Assembly: GCA_019873685.1 (NCBI GenBank)
Contig: JAIOAT010000023.1
Location: 1 to 48,610 of the forward strand
DNA: 48,610 bases
Source of the DNA: Chloroflexota bacterium
Lineage (GTDB): Bacteria > Chloroflexota > Anaerolineae > Aggregatilineales > Ch27
Reading direction: 5' to 3'
Each line of letters begins with the position of its first letter. Positions within the stretch are counted from its first letter, which is position 1. The notes under the pieces were generated by a model. That model was not told the origin of the DNA and made no database searches. It worked only from the letters and a program-made list of their open reading frames with translations. Of the stretch, positions 1 through 8,722 are shown piece after piece. The position numbers and the translations under genes are program-made.

Positions 1-456
1 AACGGTCTGGGTGGCCTCCACGGTCAGATTGATCTGGTTGGCAATCTGGGCGATCAGGGGTGTCAGGATACGGTAGGGATAAACGATCTGCACCCGGACG
101 GTCGCGCCGGCCCCCATTAGATATGGCGGAGCGAAGATGTTGACTGTCGCCGTGTCCCAGTTCAGGACGCCGCCGACCGCGTTGCGCGCCCGCCACTCGG
201 CATTGTTGGGGTCGCTGCAGTCCCGGCCTGCGGTGGGGTCGCTATCCGCCGCGGTGCGGCACAGCGGATTGATGGAAAGGAACAGCGCTGCTTCGCCGGC
301 GCTGTCTTCCAGTGCCACATAGATGAAATAGAGTCGTCCCAGGTCGAGCAAGCCCGACAGGATGAGCAGGATGATAATGGCGGTGAGCGAAAACTCAACC
401 AGACTCTGGCCGTGCTGCCCCTCATGCAGGGCTTTTCTCAGGCTGCGCTTGAGCAT
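1..456 (-). CDS. TadE-like pilus/secretion protein, C-terminus cut by window edge
   Basis: The first 152 codons of this gene lie in the window and the rest runs off the left edge. The ATG (454-456) follows GGGAGGATATCT, a good ribosome-binding site. The protein opens with a short basic stretch and then GQSLVEFSLTAIIILLILSGL, which is a TadE-type signature: a glycine and glutamate just before one membrane helix, at about residues 14-36. After this comes an exported domain with Cys residues. TadE-like proteins are pseudopilins or secreted partners of Flp/Tad systems, processed at the membrane. The gene lies 83 bases downstream of a TadG-like gene on the same strand, so the two probably share a transcript. 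Its substrate and assembly partners cannot be named because no tad ATPase or secretin gene is in view. Confidence 0.75.
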   Translation of the reverse strand, partial: MLKRSLRKALHEGQHGQSLVEFSLTAIIILLILSGLLDLGRLYFIYVALEDSAGEAALFLSINPLCRTAADSDPTAGRDCSDPNNAEWRARNAVGGVLNWDTATVNIFAPPYLMGAGATVRVQIVYPYRILTPLIAQIANQINLTVEATQTV

Positions 457-479
457 AGATATCCTCCCGTAAAGACCCG

Positions 480-512
480 GCTGGCAGGGGAAGGGGTGCT
501 CCCCCTGCCAGC
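480..512 (-). other. GC-rich hairpin between TadG-like and TadE-like genes
   Basis: A perfect 11-bp inverted repeat, GCTGGCAGGGG at 480-490 against its complement at 502-512, with an 11-base loop, fills most of the 83-base gap between the TadG-like stop and the TadE-like start. On the minus strand it is followed by CGGGTCTTTACGG, so there is no clear U-run. It looks more like an intra-operon stability or attenuation element than a full terminator. Confidence 0.5.
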
Positions 513-539
513 GGGTATATTGGTGTCGGGCCAGCCGCC

Positions 540-1829
540 TTATTCCTCCAGCTGGATGGAGGGCGGCAAGGGCGGCAGGAGTGACGGGTCGTAGTGAATC
601 TCGTTATCGCTGCCGGAGATCGAGACGGTGTCGGCGATGATCGCGCCGCGCCCGAACGAGCGCGAGTTCGAGAAGGCAACGTGGGCCCTGGGGGCGTAGA
701 TGACGCCCTGCCAGACGGTGCTGGTGCTGCTATAGGTGATGCTGACATTGCTGTTCTTGTTGCAGCCGCCCCCATCAACAGCGGTGAACATCAACAGGCC
801 GCCCACCGGCGTTGGCTGCGAGCCGGGCGTCGAATAGGCGGGGTGGGCAGTCAGGTTGGTGTTGGCGCTGATGTTGATGCTGCCTTCGGAGACGATGGTG
901 ATCGTAGCAGTGTGGGTGCCGCTGCCCAGGATTTGCAGGTTGCCTTCCGAATAGATCAGACCGCCCTGGGCAAAGCGCGTGCGTTCCGCCGCACGGTTCA
1001 GGTTGATCGAATGGTTGCCAGTGCCCGGGAAGTACCATAGCATCCCATCAGCCTGCGCTTTCTGGAAGTACAGGCCGCCGGGCCGGTAATCCTCGATGTG
1101 GTAGAACTCCGGCACTTCGAACCGTTCAGAAAGCCGGTTTGGGTTGTTGGTGGATGGGGTGAGGACCATGTTGTTGGCGTTGTAGTTGCACATGTAGTCG
1201 ATGTAGCCCTGCAGATCGTGATCCGACCCCTGCGACTGGACTTCACCATTGCAGCGCATGTTGCCAAAGATGTCATTATCCGAGACGGTGACGGAGCAGG
1301 GATTCTGGCAGCTGCAGCCGCGTGAGTTGATGCCCATGATCGCGCCGCCGTCGTTGGCCGCGTCCCAACCGGGGATGCAGTGCCCCAGCGCATAGGTGCT
1401 CACGGCCAGGTCGCCACCGTAGACCAGATGGATGAAGTAGGAGGGAATCTCATCGGTGATGATGACTTCGGCGAAGCTGGTTTGCGGCGCCGATGAGGGG
1501 ACCGTCCGGCTGGGCGGGTTGTTGACGGTGACCGTCGTCGTGCCGTCGTTGGTGAAGCCATTTTCCATGGCGGCGGCCAGCCCGGCGGTGACCGGATTAC
1601 CGCCGGTGCACAGGGCATAGGTAGCGGCCATCACTGCCGCGTCAGAGGCGTTCTGGGCGTCGCGCTCCAGGAAGAACAGCCGCCCGCCGTCAATGGCCAG
1701 CCCCAGCACGGCCAGCAGGGCGATCATACCGAAAGCCATCAGGATGATCACCTGGCCGGACTGGGCGCGCCGCCCGGAGAGCGACAGGCGTCGGATAAGG
1801 GAATGGATAAAGCCTTCTTTGCGGTTCAT
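540..1829 (-). CDS. TadG-like secreted protein with N-terminal pilin-type helix (429 aa)
   Basis: I chose the ATG at 1827-1829 because GAGGTAAGAC precedes it and the conserved part begins there; a longer open frame runs upstream without a good start. The N-terminus is basic, then GQVIILMAFGMIALLAVLGL forms a membrane helix (about residues 24-45). It is followed by AIDGGRLFFLERDAQNASDA, typical of the TadG/Flp-pilus TadE/G-like domain. Residues 100-429 are rich in Asn, Ser, Thr and Gly, look like a repetitive beta-rich exported domain, and carry several Cys (an SCSCQNPC stretch). Such proteins are anchored by the helix and face outside the cell. It shares short motifs with the protein at 2888-4237, so the two are probably paralogs. 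Exact role unknown. Confidence 0.75.
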   Translation of the reverse strand: MNRKEGFIHSLIRRLSLSGRRAQSGQVIILMAFGMIALLAVLGLAIDGGRLFFLERDAQNASDAAVMAATYALCTGGNPVTAGLAAAMENGFTNDGTTTVTVNNPPSRTVPSSAPQTSFAEVIITDEIPSYFIHLVYGGDLAVSTYALGHCIPGWDAANDGGAIMGINSRGCSCQNPCSVTVSDNDIFGNMRCNGEVQSQGSDHDLQGYIDYMCNYNANNMVLTPSTNNPNRLSERFEVPEFYHIEDYRPGGLYFQKAQADGMLWYFPGTGNHSINLNRAAERTRFAQGGLIYSEGNLQILGSGTHTATITIVSEGSINISANTNLTAHPAYSTPGSQPTPVGGLLMFTAVDGGGCNKNSNVSITYSSTSTVWQGVIYAPRAHVAFSNSRSFGRGAIIADTVSISGSDNEIHYDPSLLPPLPPSIQLEE

Positions 1830-1902
1830 CTGTCTTACCTCGCCTTTGCTGCAACTGCTCAGGGTTGTCTGCATCGATGTCCTTGAGGGAGTTCTCTCCA
1901 AT

Positions 1903-2883
1903 TTACGGGATTTCAATAACGGCCAGTTCAAAGAGCGTTTCCGGCTCTCTGCCGGGTTGGATCAGGGTCAGGGTGCCATTGCTGGCGCGGGCGATCACGC
2001 AGTCTTCGCAGGTCAGCAGCGCCGGGGTAGCGGTGCTGCGTGTGCCTTCACGGTTGTACAGGTAAATCAGGTTGGCCCGCTCCCTGGTGACGCGGGCGTA
2101 GTCAAACAGGTAGCGAACCGGGACGCCGCTGTACGTGCCGCTGGCGACGGTGACCGTCTGGTAAGCGCCTGCACTGCCGTAAACGCCCAGCAGGCCGGTC
2201 AGGTCAGACCAGCTCCACAGGCCCCCGCGCTGGAAGTAGCCTGCCAGATTCACCTGATCAGGCCGGGCCGGGACGGCTACCGTCAGGACATTGCGGATGT
2301 CAGCAGCCCGCGCCGCCTGGATGCTGGCCAGTTCCTGGATCACGTTGAAGGCCCGCCCGTAAGGCGGCACGACGGCCAGCGTATTCTGCGGCGTGGCGGC
2401 GATCAGGTAGTCCATGAAGTCGTCGGCGCCTCGCAGAATGTAGACCGCCTGCCGCCCGGCACGGGTGACCAGCAGCAGCCGCTCGGCTTCCGCATTCAGC
2501 CGGACGTAGCGCAGCAGGTAGGCCAGCGGGACGCCGCGGTAAGTAGTGCCCTCCACGTCCCGGCTGATCAGCTGGCCCGCCGTCCCGTAGACGCCCAGCA
2601 GGTTCACGATGTCATCCCAGCGCCAGTAGCCGCCGTTGGCCATCTCACCGCTGAGGGCGACGGTCAGCCCGTCCTGCGGCAGGCGCAGGGGCGGGCTGCT
2701 GGGCCGGGTGGGCGAGGGAGTCACGCCGGGGATGAGTCCCTGGGGCGTCGCGGTAGCCTGGGCGGCGGCGCTCTGGCGGGCGCTAAAATCGCTCAGGCCA
2801 GTCACAAAGCCGAATAACGCCAGCACCAGCGCCGCGCCGATCACAATAGCAAAGGGGAGATAGCTTCTCAGGTTGGTGAACAT
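1903..2883 (-). CDS. Membrane-anchored protein with two tandem repeat domains (SUOX-like fold possible)
   Basis: The protein has 326 aa from the ATG at 2881-2883; an ATG at 2898 would add five residues and overlap the upstream stop. An N-terminal membrane helix (about 9-30) is followed by a Pro/Thr/Ser-rich linker (40-70) and two copies of one module. In each copy a W-x-W-x-D motif (WRWDDIVNLLGVYG near 87-100, WSWSDLTGLLGVYG near 223-236) is followed about 16-20 residues later by a Y-x-GVP-x-x-YL motif (residues 115-124 and 251-259). The 'GVPL..LL' pattern recalls molybdopterin-binding SUOX-fold domains, but I see no cofactor-binding cysteine at the expected place, so catalysis is doubtful. 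A CxxC pair sits at about 292-295. It lies next to TadG-like genes and is likely surface exposed. Function unknown. Confidence 0.65.
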   Translation of the reverse strand: MFTNLRSYLPFAIVIGAALVLALFGFVTGLSDFSARQSAAAQATATPQGLIPGVTPSPTRPSSPPLRLPQDGLTVALSGEMANGGYWRWDDIVNLLGVYGTAGQLISRDVEGTTYRGVPLAYLLRYVRLNAEAERLLLVTRAGRQAVYILRGADDFMDYLIAATPQNTLAVVPPYGRAFNVIQELASIQAARAADIRNVLTVAVPARPDQVNLAGYFQRGGLWSWSDLTGLLGVYGSAGAYQTVTVASGTYSGVPVRYLFDYARVTRERANLIYLYNREGTRSTATPALLTCEDCVIARASNGTLTLIQPGREPETLFELAVIEIP

Positions 2884-2887
2884 AGGC

Positions 2888-4237
2888 TCACTCACCATCT
2901 CCTGCGGAGAGCCGGGCGACCCGCACAATGCCCTGCGGCGCGTCAACCAGCGCCACCGGCCCCGGCGCGGGCGGACAATACGCGGGCTGGCGGCGGATGA
3001 TGCCTCCAGCACTGGTAACCATCAGCCGCTGACCCAGCACCGCGCCCTCCAGCACCGCCTCTCCGCTGATATCGATCCTGACGCCGCCAGCCGGGGCCAG
3101 GATCAAGCCGGAGAGCTGATCGGCGTTTTCAGCTACGGTGATGACCTCTTCCCCATCTGCGCCGCTGAAGAACAGCACGCCGGCGGTGTGGGGGGCAAGA
3201 TCAGCGATTAGGCCCGGCGCAAGGATGATCCGATCGGAAGTCGCCAGCGTCAGCCGCCAGGGCGCACCATCGCTCCGGGGCGGCAGGCTCTCCAGCTGAA
3301 TCGGCCCATCAGTCACATACAGGCCGTTGCCCTCAATGGCGATGGCGCTGCCGTCGATGCCGCCGGGCAGGTTATGCGCCTCACCGCGGGCCTCCGCTGC
3401 CCGCCACAGGAACCCGCCGGGCTGGAAGTCCTGCAGCCGGTAAAGGTATGGCGACAGGGCGTCATCCCCGCTCACCGGGCTGAGGTCCTGCGCAGGCTCC
3501 ACCCCTTCCCAGACCAGGCTGGTTTCTGTACCGATGGTCACGGGGAAGGCCGGGTCCAGGCGGATGGGCGTTTCCCCGCCGCGGAGGGTCAGCCCGCCAT
3601 TGCTGTGGATGCCGCCGCTGATCGTGAGGCCGGAGCCAACAATCGAGACCGGGCTGGGAGCCGTGCCGGAAGCCAGTCCATACAGGGCATAGGTGCTGCA
3701 CCAGGCGGTTTCATCCCAGATGGCAGCGGCCTCCGCCCGGATGCTGGTGCTCTTGAGACCGATCAGCCGGATCATCAGCGTATCCTGCGGGTAATACACC
3801 TCAACGCGCAGTCCATACAACGCCGCGCAGGGTACCGCGCCGGTAGCGCCGACCTGCCAGGGCAGGCCCGTCTCCGGATTGGCCAGATCAATCAGGGCGC
3901 CGGTAGCATCCCGGCTCAGGTAGTATGCCTGCACGTTTAGCCCCCGCGTCGTTTCCGGCACCTGGTTCAGGTCGGCGTAGAGCGAAATCTGCTCCCGGAT
4001 CAGGTGGTCGGAGGTCTGGCCGCATACAAAGCCGGGGGTGAGCAGAAGCTCCTGCAGGCTACCTGCCCCGGCCAGCGCGGACGCCTCCGCCGCCTTCTGG
4101 GCCAGATACCGGTTCCAGGCAGCGATCCGGCCATCGACAACCGCGAGCAGGATGACCACCAGGCCCGCCAGGGCTAGGATCGCCAGTCCGGCGATCCGCC
4201 ATTTTGAGCCTGTGAGTCGCTGCCGACTGAACACCAT
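2888..4237 (-). CDS. TadG-like/pilus-associated exported protein (449 aa)
   Basis: The ATG at 4235-4237 has GAGAGG upstream. A basic N-terminus leads into a helix (IAGLAILALAGLVVILLAVV, about 16-36), then residues resembling the TadE/G-like start (a Lys-Ala-Ala-Glu-Ala run near residues 46-53). The rest is a long beta-rich exported domain with Gly-rich runs such as SGLTISGGIHSNGGLTLRGG. Motifs shared with the protein at 540-1829 include D-[FY]-x-PGG, a Leu/Pro-Gly-Gly turn and [LV]I[LY]AP, all in the same order, which suggests an ancient duplication. The stop overlaps a possible upstream start of the next gene, so the two are co-transcribed. I cannot assign a precise role. Confidence 0.65.
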   Translation of the reverse strand: MVFSRQRLTGSKWRIAGLAILALAGLVVILLAVVDGRIAAWNRYLAQKAAEASALAGAGSLQELLLTPGFVCGQTSDHLIREQISLYADLNQVPETTRGLNVQAYYLSRDATGALIDLANPETGLPWQVGATGAVPCAALYGLRVEVYYPQDTLMIRLIGLKSTSIRAEAAAIWDETAWCSTYALYGLASGTAPSPVSIVGSGLTISGGIHSNGGLTLRGGETPIRLDPAFPVTIGTETSLVWEGVEPAQDLSPVSGDDALSPYLYRLQDFQPGGFLWRAAEARGEAHNLPGGIDGSAIAIEGNGLYVTDGPIQLESLPPRSDGAPWRLTLATSDRIILAPGLIADLAPHTAGVLFFSGADGEEVITVAENADQLSGLILAPAGGVRIDISGEAVLEGAVLGQRLMVTSAGGIIRRQPAYCPPAPGPVALVDAPQGIVRVARLSAGDGE

Positions 4238-4532
4238 TGCCTCTCGTTCTGGCTGTTGGCCCGGTAACACTGGCGACGACCACACGCAGATGGCCGTCCA
4301 CACGACCACGTCACATCTGCTTCGCCAAAGGCGCCATGCTCTCTGCTATGCAATGGTATTCGTTAACAGAATACGCAGGACGGTACGGCAGGAGCAATGG
4401 TACCTTTGTTCAGCCTCAGCCTCATCATAACGGAATCACAAAGACGCGGGGTAAAACTTGGTAAAAAATCCCGCTTTTGGTCAATGATGCCCCGGCCGAA
4501 GGCTGGCGGTAGCTTATGAACGGGAGAAGCAC
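4238..4532. promoter_or_regulatory. 295-base gap upstream of the Tad-like genes with direct and inverted repeats
   Basis: No gene is supported here. On the minus strand there is a direct repeat TTTTACC-N3-TTTTACC (plus-strand GGTAAAA at 4450-4456 and 4460-4466), with a 10-base period. It lies upstream of the Tad-like operon and just past the OmpR-type regulator gene. OmpR-family regulators commonly bind direct repeats with a 10-11-base period, so this is a candidate site. A perfect inverted repeat GTATTC-N7-GAATAC lies at 4356-4374. No convincing -35/-10 pair could be fixed. Confidence 0.3.
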
Positions 4533-5228
4533 CTACTCGCCGACGATGTATCCGCGCCCATGGACGTTGCGCACGTAACGCGGTTCGTCCGGATCGCTCT
4601 CGATCTTGGCCCGCAGATTGCGCATATGCACATGGACCAGCTTGGGGTTGCCGGTGCCCGGCGGGTACTCCCACACGTTTTCCAGCAACTCGGCGGTGGA
4701 AACTGGCTGCCCGGCGTGCAGCATCAGGTAGTGCATCAGGCGGTGCTCAACGGCGCTGAGCTGGATGCGCGTCTGCCCGATCAGGAGTTCGGGGCGGGTG
4801 ATGTGCAGGGCCATTTCACCCACGACAACGTAATCCGCGTGGACATCCAGAGCGCCGCCCGGCGCCCGGCGTAGCAGGGCGCGCAGGCGGGCGGGCAACT
4901 CGATCACTTCGAACGGTTTGCTCAGGAAGTCGTCCCCGCCTGCGTCCAGCGCCTCAGCAATGTCGGTGGGGCGGTTCTTGGCCGTCAGGAACAGGATCGG
5001 GATGCGCGCCAGGAAGGGGTCAGCCCGCAGGCGGCGGCACACTTCCACGCCGTCCATCTCCGGCATGATGATATCCAGCACAATCACATCCGGGCGTTCC
5101 TGCCGGACGAGCTCCAGCGCGTCGCGCCCGCTCTGGGCCGTAGTGACGGTGAACCCGGCCCCTTCCAGCACCCGGCGCACCGCCCGCAGCACCTGTGGAT
5201 CATCGTCAACAGCCAGCACGGTCGGCAT
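4533..5228 (-). CDS. OmpR/PhoB-family response regulator (231 aa)
   Basis: The ATG at 5226-5228 is preceded by GGGGGAGGG at ideal spacing, so it is preferred over an in-frame GTG seven codons upstream. Residues 1-120 form a receiver domain: acidic pocket Asp9/Asp10, phosphoacceptor Asp52 in VIVLDIIMPEMDG, Thr82 in FLTAK and Lys104 in LSKPF. Residues about 135-231 form the winged-helix DNA-binding domain; a stretch near the C-terminus, VHVHMRNLRAKIE followed by a RYVRNVHGRGY-like segment, is characteristic. On phosphorylation it should bind DNA as a dimer. The gene lies 54 bases downstream of the sensor kinase, so they form a two-component pair, and the Tad-like genes downstream are plausible targets. 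The signal sensed is unknown. Confidence 0.93.
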   Translation of the reverse strand: MPTVLAVDDDPQVLRAVRRVLEGAGFTVTTAQSGRDALELVRQERPDVIVLDIIMPEMDGVEVCRRLRADPFLARIPILFLTAKNRPTDIAEALDAGGDDFLSKPFEVIELPARLRALLRRAPGGALDVHADYVVVGEMALHITRPELLIGQTRIQLSAVEHRLMHYLMLHAGQPVSTAELLENVWEYPPGTGNPKLVHVHMRNLRAKIESDPDEPRYVRNVHGRGYIVGE

Positions 5229-5282
5229 ATCCGGATACCCTCCCCCCACGTTCCGACGTTACCCGGCAGGATCAGCCGGCCG

Positions 5283-7058
5283 TCAGTTGGCGGGCGGGGC
5301 GCTGATCGGCAGTTTGACGGTGAAACGCGCGCCCGCTCCGGCCTGACTTTCGACTTTCATTATACCCCCGTGCCGCTGGACGACATCGTGGCAGATGGCC
5401 AGGCCCAGGCCCGTGCCATGCGGCTTGGTGGTGAAGAACGGCGTGAAGATGTGCGGCAGGTCTTCCGCCCGGATGCCCACGCCGTTGTCTTCAATGGTGA
5501 CTTCGACCATCTGCTCGGCCCGGTTGTAAGTGGTGCTGACCCGGATCTGGCCGCCGGGAATGCCGCGGACGGCATCGCGGGCGTTCAGCAGCAGGTTGAT
5601 CCAGACGACATCCTCCAGGTGCCGACCGCTGGCGGTGACCGGCGGCAGGTCCGGTTCCAGCTCGATCACCAGCCGGCTGACATATGGCTCGACCTGTGTC
5701 CTGACGAGGGCGATAGCATTCTGCACGGAAGCGTTGACATCGGTCTCGCCCATGTCCAGCGGCAGGGAGCGGGTCAGGTTGAGCATTTGCTCAACGATAG
5801 TGCCGGCGCGGTAGGCCGCTTCTTTGATCGCCTGCACGGACTCGCGCAGTTCATCATCCAGATCGGGGCGGCTGAGCAGCAGATGCACCTCGGCGACGAT
5901 GCTGGTCAGCGGGTTGTTGATCTGGTGGGCAACGCCCGCGGCAGTCTCACCTGCGGCGGCCAGCCGGGCGCTGCGGGCCAGTTGTTCGTGCGCCTGCGCC
6001 AGCGCCGCCTGGGAGCGTTCCAGCGAATTGAGCATCGTGTTGATGGAGTTGGCCAGGTCCGCCAGTTCATCCCGGCCTTCCACGACCACGCGGGTGGAGA
6101 TGTCGCCGCGCTGGCCGATGTCGCGGATCCGGTTGGTCAGGCGCAGCAACCGGCCCAGCACCGCCCGATCCAGCAGCACCAGGCTGCCCAGCGTGGCCGG
6201 CAGGCTGAAGATCAGGATGACGGCCAGCTGGGCGATGATGACTGCTTGCCCCTGGCGATAGATTTCGCGGGTTTGTTCCACCTGTAGAATGAGGATCGGC
6301 GTGCCGTGAAGATCGGCCAGCAGGGCATAGCTGGCGATGCGGCGCTCATCCAGGGTGCGGACGATGAGCGGGTTGGCGCTGGAGAGTTGTTCGCGGGCGG
6401 CGACGAAATCCGGCGGCAGGCGCGGATCGTAGTATGGCTGGAGGCGGATCGGCAGGCGCGTGATGGCGGCCAGATGCTGAATTTCCTGGCTGTCCAGGTA
6501 GCGGCCCCAGATCAGGGTGCCAACCGGGGGAAGGTTGCTGTCCCCGGCTGCAACCGGTGTTGCCAGGATCATCAGCGGCCCTTCCGGCAGCATCAGGTAG
6601 CCGCTCTGGATCGCCTGGCTGTCCGTGTGGGTAAGCAGGGTGGAATCGATACGCAGGTATTCCAGCAGGGCGCGGGGAGCTTCTGTCAGCTGGCGGTTGT
6701 AGCGGTCGTAGCCACCGGCGTAGCGCACCTGGCCGCTGGAGTCCGCCACGACGATCACGCTGAGGTCGCGGGCTGCAAAGACGCCGGCGCTGAACGCCTC
6801 AGCAGATGTCTCGTTGTCATCCGCCGTGAGGAAGCGGTAGAGGGTTTCCTGCCAGGCCCGGTCCGTGGCCAGGGGGCGCAGGGTAGCAAAGCTATCGGCC
6901 AGCGCGTTGAGGGCGCGCTGCATGTTCTGTCGGGCGGTTTCTTCCTCCAGCGCCACAAAGTTGTTCAGCAGGAGGGTTTGCGCGGTGGCATACAGCGCCA
7001 GCATCAGGCTGAAGAACAACAGGCCGATGATCAGCACCACCTTGCGCCGGAGGGTCAT
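5283..7058 (-). CDS. Membrane sensor histidine kinase with CHASE4-like sensor, HAMP and kinase core
   Basis: This 591-aa protein has a first membrane helix (about 7-29), a large extracytoplasmic region (about 30-268) resembling CHASE4-type sensors, a second helix (about 271-297), a HAMP linker (about 300-350), then dimerisation and ATPase domains. The phosphoacceptor is His378 in the H-box AAGVAHQINNPLTS. This variant is typical of NtrB/AtoS-like kinases, not PhoR-like ones. N-box (NLLLNARDAV), G1 (EDNGVGI) and G2 (GTGLGLAI) motifs are all present, so the enzyme should be active. GGAAAGG precedes the ATG. It lies directly upstream of the response regulator at 4533-5228, its likely partner. 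Confidence 0.92.
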   Translation of the reverse strand: MTLRRKVVLIIGLLFFSLMLALYATAQTLLLNNFVALEEETARQNMQRALNALADSFATLRPLATDRAWQETLYRFLTADDNETSAEAFSAGVFAARDLSVIVVADSSGQVRYAGGYDRYNRQLTEAPRALLEYLRIDSTLLTHTDSQAIQSGYLMLPEGPLMILATPVAAGDSNLPPVGTLIWGRYLDSQEIQHLAAITRLPIRLQPYYDPRLPPDFVAAREQLSSANPLIVRTLDERRIASYALLADLHGTPILILQVEQTREIYRQGQAVIIAQLAVILIFSLPATLGSLVLLDRAVLGRLLRLTNRIRDIGQRGDISTRVVVEGRDELADLANSINTMLNSLERSQAALAQAHEQLARSARLAAAGETAAGVAHQINNPLTSIVAEVHLLLSRPDLDDELRESVQAIKEAAYRAGTIVEQMLNLTRSLPLDMGETDVNASVQNAIALVRTQVEPYVSRLVIELEPDLPPVTASGRHLEDVVWINLLLNARDAVRGIPGGQIRVSTTYNRAEQMVEVTIEDNGVGIRAEDLPHIFTPFFTTKPHGTGLGLAICHDVVQRHGGIMKVESQAGAGARFTVKLPISAPPAN

Positions 7059-7105
7059 GCGCGCGCCCTTTCCCTGTGACCGGCAGTTAGCCTCTTCCGG
7101 GTTGG

Positions 7106-7131
7106 CGGCGGGCCTGACGCCCTGCCCGCCG
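7106..7131 (-). terminator. Hairpin immediately after glpK, terminator-like but without a U-run
   Basis: CGGCGGGC at 7106-7113 pairs perfectly with GCCCGCCG at 7124-7131 (8 bp, 10-base loop) and abuts the glpK stop codon (7132-7134). The following minus-strand sequence is CCAACCCGG, so it lacks the U-tract of a canonical intrinsic terminator. It separates glpK from the two-component genes. Confidence 0.4.
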
Positions 7132-8637
7132 TCACTCTACCCAGCCGAAAGTGCGGGTGACCGCCTTCTTCCACTGCGCGTAAAGCACTGTGCTGGCCTG
7201 GCTGCCCGGCGTTGGCTCCCAGACTTTGTCCACGCCCCAGTTCTGGCGCATCTCGTCTGTGCTCTGCCAGAAGCCGACCGCCAGCCCGGCGGCATAGGCC
7301 GCGCCGAGGGCGGTGGTTTCCGCCACGCGGGGGCGCACCACCGGCACGCCCAGTACATCCGCCTGGAACTGCATCAGCAGGTCGTTGAAGACCATGCCGC
7401 CATCAACTTTGAGGGCCTTGAGGCTGACGCCAGAGTCGGCTTTCATGGCGTCCAACACCTCACGGGTCTGGTAGGCGGTGGCTTCCAGCACGGCGCGGGC
7501 AAAGTGACCGCGGTTGACATAGCGGGTCAGACCGACGATCACGCCGCGCGCGTCGGAACGCCAGTAGGGGGCGAACAGGCCGGAGAAAGCCGGGACGAAG
7601 TAGATGCCGCCGTTGTCGTCGACGGTGCGGGCCAGGGCTTCGATCTCCGGCGCGCTGTCGATCATCTTCAGGTTGTCACGTAGCCATTGCACCAGCGCCC
7701 CGGTGATGGCGATGGAGCCTTCCAGCGCGTAGACGGCCGGCTGTTTGCCGAACTTGTAGCAGACAGTGGTCAGCAGGCCGTTGCGCGAATGGACGATCTC
7801 CGTCCCGGTATTCAGGAGCATGAAGCAGCCGGTGCCATAGGTGTTCTTGGCTTCACCCACGTCAAAGCAGGTCTGGCCGACGGTGGCCGCCTGCTGATCA
7901 CCCAGGTCGCCAGCGACGCGGATGCTGCCCCGGAAGGGGCCGGATGGCCGGGTGTGGCCGTAAATCTCTGAGGAGGAGCGGATCTGTGGCAACATGCTCA
8001 TCGGCACGCCCATGATCGCGCAAATCTCCGGGTCCCAGTCCAGCGTTTGCAGGTTCATCAGCATGGTACGGCTGGCGTTGGTCACGTCGGTGACATGCGC
8101 GCCGCCCTCAGGGCCGCCGGTCAGGTTCCAGATCAGCCAGGTGTCGATGTTGCCAAAGAGCGCGTCGCCACGCTCGGCGGCCTCCCGCAGACCGGGCACA
8201 TTGTCGAGCATCCAGCGGATCTTGGGGCCGGAGAAATAGGTCGCCAGCGGCAGCCCTACCCGCTCCCGGAAGCGATCCTGCCCACCCTCGCTGGCCAGCG
8301 CTTCGCACAGTTTGTCAGTGCGCGTATCCTGCCAGACGATGGCGTTGGCGTAGGGCCGGCCAGTGTGCCGATCCCAGATGACGGTCGTCTCCCGCTGGTT
8401 AGTGATGCCAACGGCGGCGATGTCTTCCGGTTCGGCCCCGGCCTTGCGCATAGCTTCCCTGATGACCTCCTGCGTGTTCGTCCAGATTTGCAGCGGGTCA
8501 TGCTCCACCCAGCCAGGGGCGGGGTAGATCTGCCGGTGCTCAAGCTGGTGGACGGCCACCGATTCGCCGCTGTGATTGAAGATCATGCAGCGGGTGCTGG
8601 TCGTCCCCTGGTCGATGGCAGCGACATACCTGGGCAT
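7132..8637 (-). CDS. glpK: Glycerol kinase
   Basis: This cytoplasmic enzyme phosphorylates glycerol with ATP to sn-glycerol 3-phosphate, for glycerol uptake or lipid synthesis. The 501 aa match the usual length. The N-terminal FGGY-kinase domain starts with [17 protein letters not shown] (phosphate-binding loop). [16 protein letters not shown] and WQDTR give the glycerol-site region, and the C-terminal domain holds [13 protein letters not shown] and [12 protein letters not shown], classic signatures of this family. The ATG follows GAGGAGAGAACT. No glpF transporter or glpD dehydrogenase is adjacent, so it may act alone or with genes elsewhere. Specificity for glycerol over other FGGY sugars is well supported by these motifs. 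Confidence 0.95.
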   Translation of the reverse strand: MPRYVAAIDQGTTSTRCMIFNHSGESVAVHQLEHRQIYPAPGWVEHDPLQIWTNTQEVIREAMRKAGAEPEDIAAVGITNQRETTVIWDRHTGRPYANAIVWQDTRTDKLCEALASEGGQDRFRERVGLPLATYFSGPKIRWMLDNVPGLREAAERGDALFGNIDTWLIWNLTGGPEGGAHVTDVTNASRTMLMNLQTLDWDPEICAIMGVPMSMLPQIRSSSEIYGHTRPSGPFRGSIRVAGDLGDQQAATVGQTCFDVGEAKNTYGTGCFMLLNTGTEIVHSRNGLLTTVCYKFGKQPAVYALEGSIAITGALVQWLRDNLKMIDSAPEIEALARTVDDNGGIYFVPAFSGLFAPYWRSDARGVIVGLTRYVNRGHFARAVLEATAYQTREVLDAMKADSGVSLKALKVDGGMVFNDLLMQFQADVLGVPVVRPRVAETTALGAAYAAGLAVGFWQSTDEMRQNWGVDKVWEPTPGSQASTVLYAQWKKAVTRTFGWVE

Positions 8638-8658
8638 AGTTCTCTCCTCGCTTCATAT

Positions 8659-8677
8659 GGCCCCGCCCGCGGGGGCC
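8659..8677. other. Short GC hairpin between the PLP enzyme gene and glpK
   Basis: GGCCCC at 8659-8664 pairs with GGGGCC at 8672-8677, in the 85-base gap between the PLP-enzyme start/stop boundary and glpK. There is no U-run, so it is only a weak candidate for transcript processing or termination. Confidence 0.25.
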
Positions 8678-8722
8678 GTTCAGGCGCACATGATGTAACT
8701 GGCAACAGGCGGCGCAACATCC

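Noticed and set aside
1693-2817. Plus-strand frame of about 374 codons opposite the repeat protein
   Set aside because: Antisense shadow; no start site or domain of its own.
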